Origin: Maritimibacter sp.
GTDB lineage: Bacteria > Pseudomonadota > Alphaproteobacteria > Rhodobacterales > Rhodobacteraceae
Direction of reading: 5' to 3'
NCBI GenBank assembly: GCA_017792445.1
Contig: CP051232.1
Location: forward strand, 310,001 to 374,000
Length of the DNA: 64,000 nt
Below the pieces are notes generated by a model, which did no database searches, was not told the origin of the DNA, and saw only the letters and a list, made by a program, of their open reading frames with translations. The position numbers and the translations under genes are program-made. This document shows positions 63,835-64,000 of this stretch, piece after piece (positions within the stretch are counted from its first letter, which is position 1; each line of letters starts with the position of its first letter).

Positions 63835-64000
63835 ACTGCCTCCTCCACGGCGCGAGCGCCGCCATAGGTCCAGTAGGCCGCGCAGGCCCCTTCCGAGGAC
63901 ACCATCAACGCGCCCAGCGGCGTGTCGGGGGTGCAGCCCCGCCCGAACTGCGGGCAGCCGGTGGGCTTGAGCCGCCCGGTCATCACCGCACCGCAGGCGC
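63831..64000 (-). CDS. hypD: Hydrogenase maturation factor HypD, 3' part
   Basis: The last 56 codons of hypD, cut by the window edge. The visible part reads [40 protein letters not shown] and [15 protein letters not shown]. The Cys residues and the SSEGACAAY end are characteristic of HypD, the iron-sulfur protein that assembles the Fe(CN)2CO unit with HypC. The hyp operon and presumably hydrogenase structural genes lie beyond 64000. Confidence 0.92.
   Translation of the reverse strand, partial: ACGAVMTGRLKPTGCPQFGRGCTPDTPLGALMVSSEGACAAYWTYGGARAVEEAV

Overview
The window is a contiguous piece of high-GC chromosome from an alphaproteobacterium, most likely the family Rhodobacteraceae (roseobacter/Rhodobacter group). 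The support is protein-level: an RpoH sigma factor and a DksA of the type usual there, a PntA/PntB transhydrogenase, a MoxR/VWA cluster with a DUF2927 lipoprotein, homospermidine synthase, a GAACN7GAAC LexA box, and two copies of an intergenic hairpin repeat ending in a [CG]GAGGTATTT-like box. I cannot name the genus.

Layout. 1-9.4 kb: aromatic-ring FAD monooxygenases (one with its DUF2783 partner), a LuxR-type regulator, rpoH, rluD back to back with a DUF6476 gene, a TetR regulator, a small lipoprotein, a thioesterase, a PqiA-like membrane protein, a YigZ-family protein and dksA. 9.5-17.2 kb: MoxR ATPase, GNAT, DUF2927 lipoprotein, a 55-residue membrane protein and a CoxE-like VWA protein, then a DedA protein, a cytochrome P450, a second GNAT and an M48 protease. 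17.2-25.4 kb: a glycosyltransferase-like protein, an M20 amidohydrolase, and a complete peptide ABC importer operon (two ATPases, binding protein, two permeases). 25.7-28.7 kb: pntAB. 29.4-46.8 kb: an ornithine-decarboxylase-type enzyme behind a long structured leader, DUF3422, SDR, kynureninase, TPM-domain protein, VOC protein, aldo/keto reductase, an SOS-box gene, an MFS transporter, metG, an LLM flavoprotein, a secreted eight-repeat protein beside a chemoreceptor, and homospermidine synthase. ODC and homospermidine synthase together give a putrescine-to-homospermidine route.

46.9-61.1 kb looks accessory. It starts at tRNA-Ser(GCT), passes 0.5 kb of AT-richer DNA without genes, and enters a four-gene operon: cytosine-5 DNA methyltransferase, DUF262 protein, Z1-type superfamily II helicase, and a PD-(D/E)XK nuclease. 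I read it as a restriction-modification/anti-phage system, a variant of the Z1-containing systems in which a GHKL (MutL/MORC-like) ATPase is normally present; here a DUF262 protein stands in that position. An IS407-type IS3-family element (54804-56006) without target-site duplication follows and seems to have cut whatever came next. Then come two outer-membrane barrel proteins and two tandem DUF1254/DUF1214 periplasmic proteins, one of which has an in-frame amber codon inside its signal peptide, with a divergent AraC regulator.

61.2-64 kb: siroheme synthase cysG, then hypE and the 3' end of hypD, the edge of a [NiFe]-hydrogenase maturation locus that continues beyond the window.
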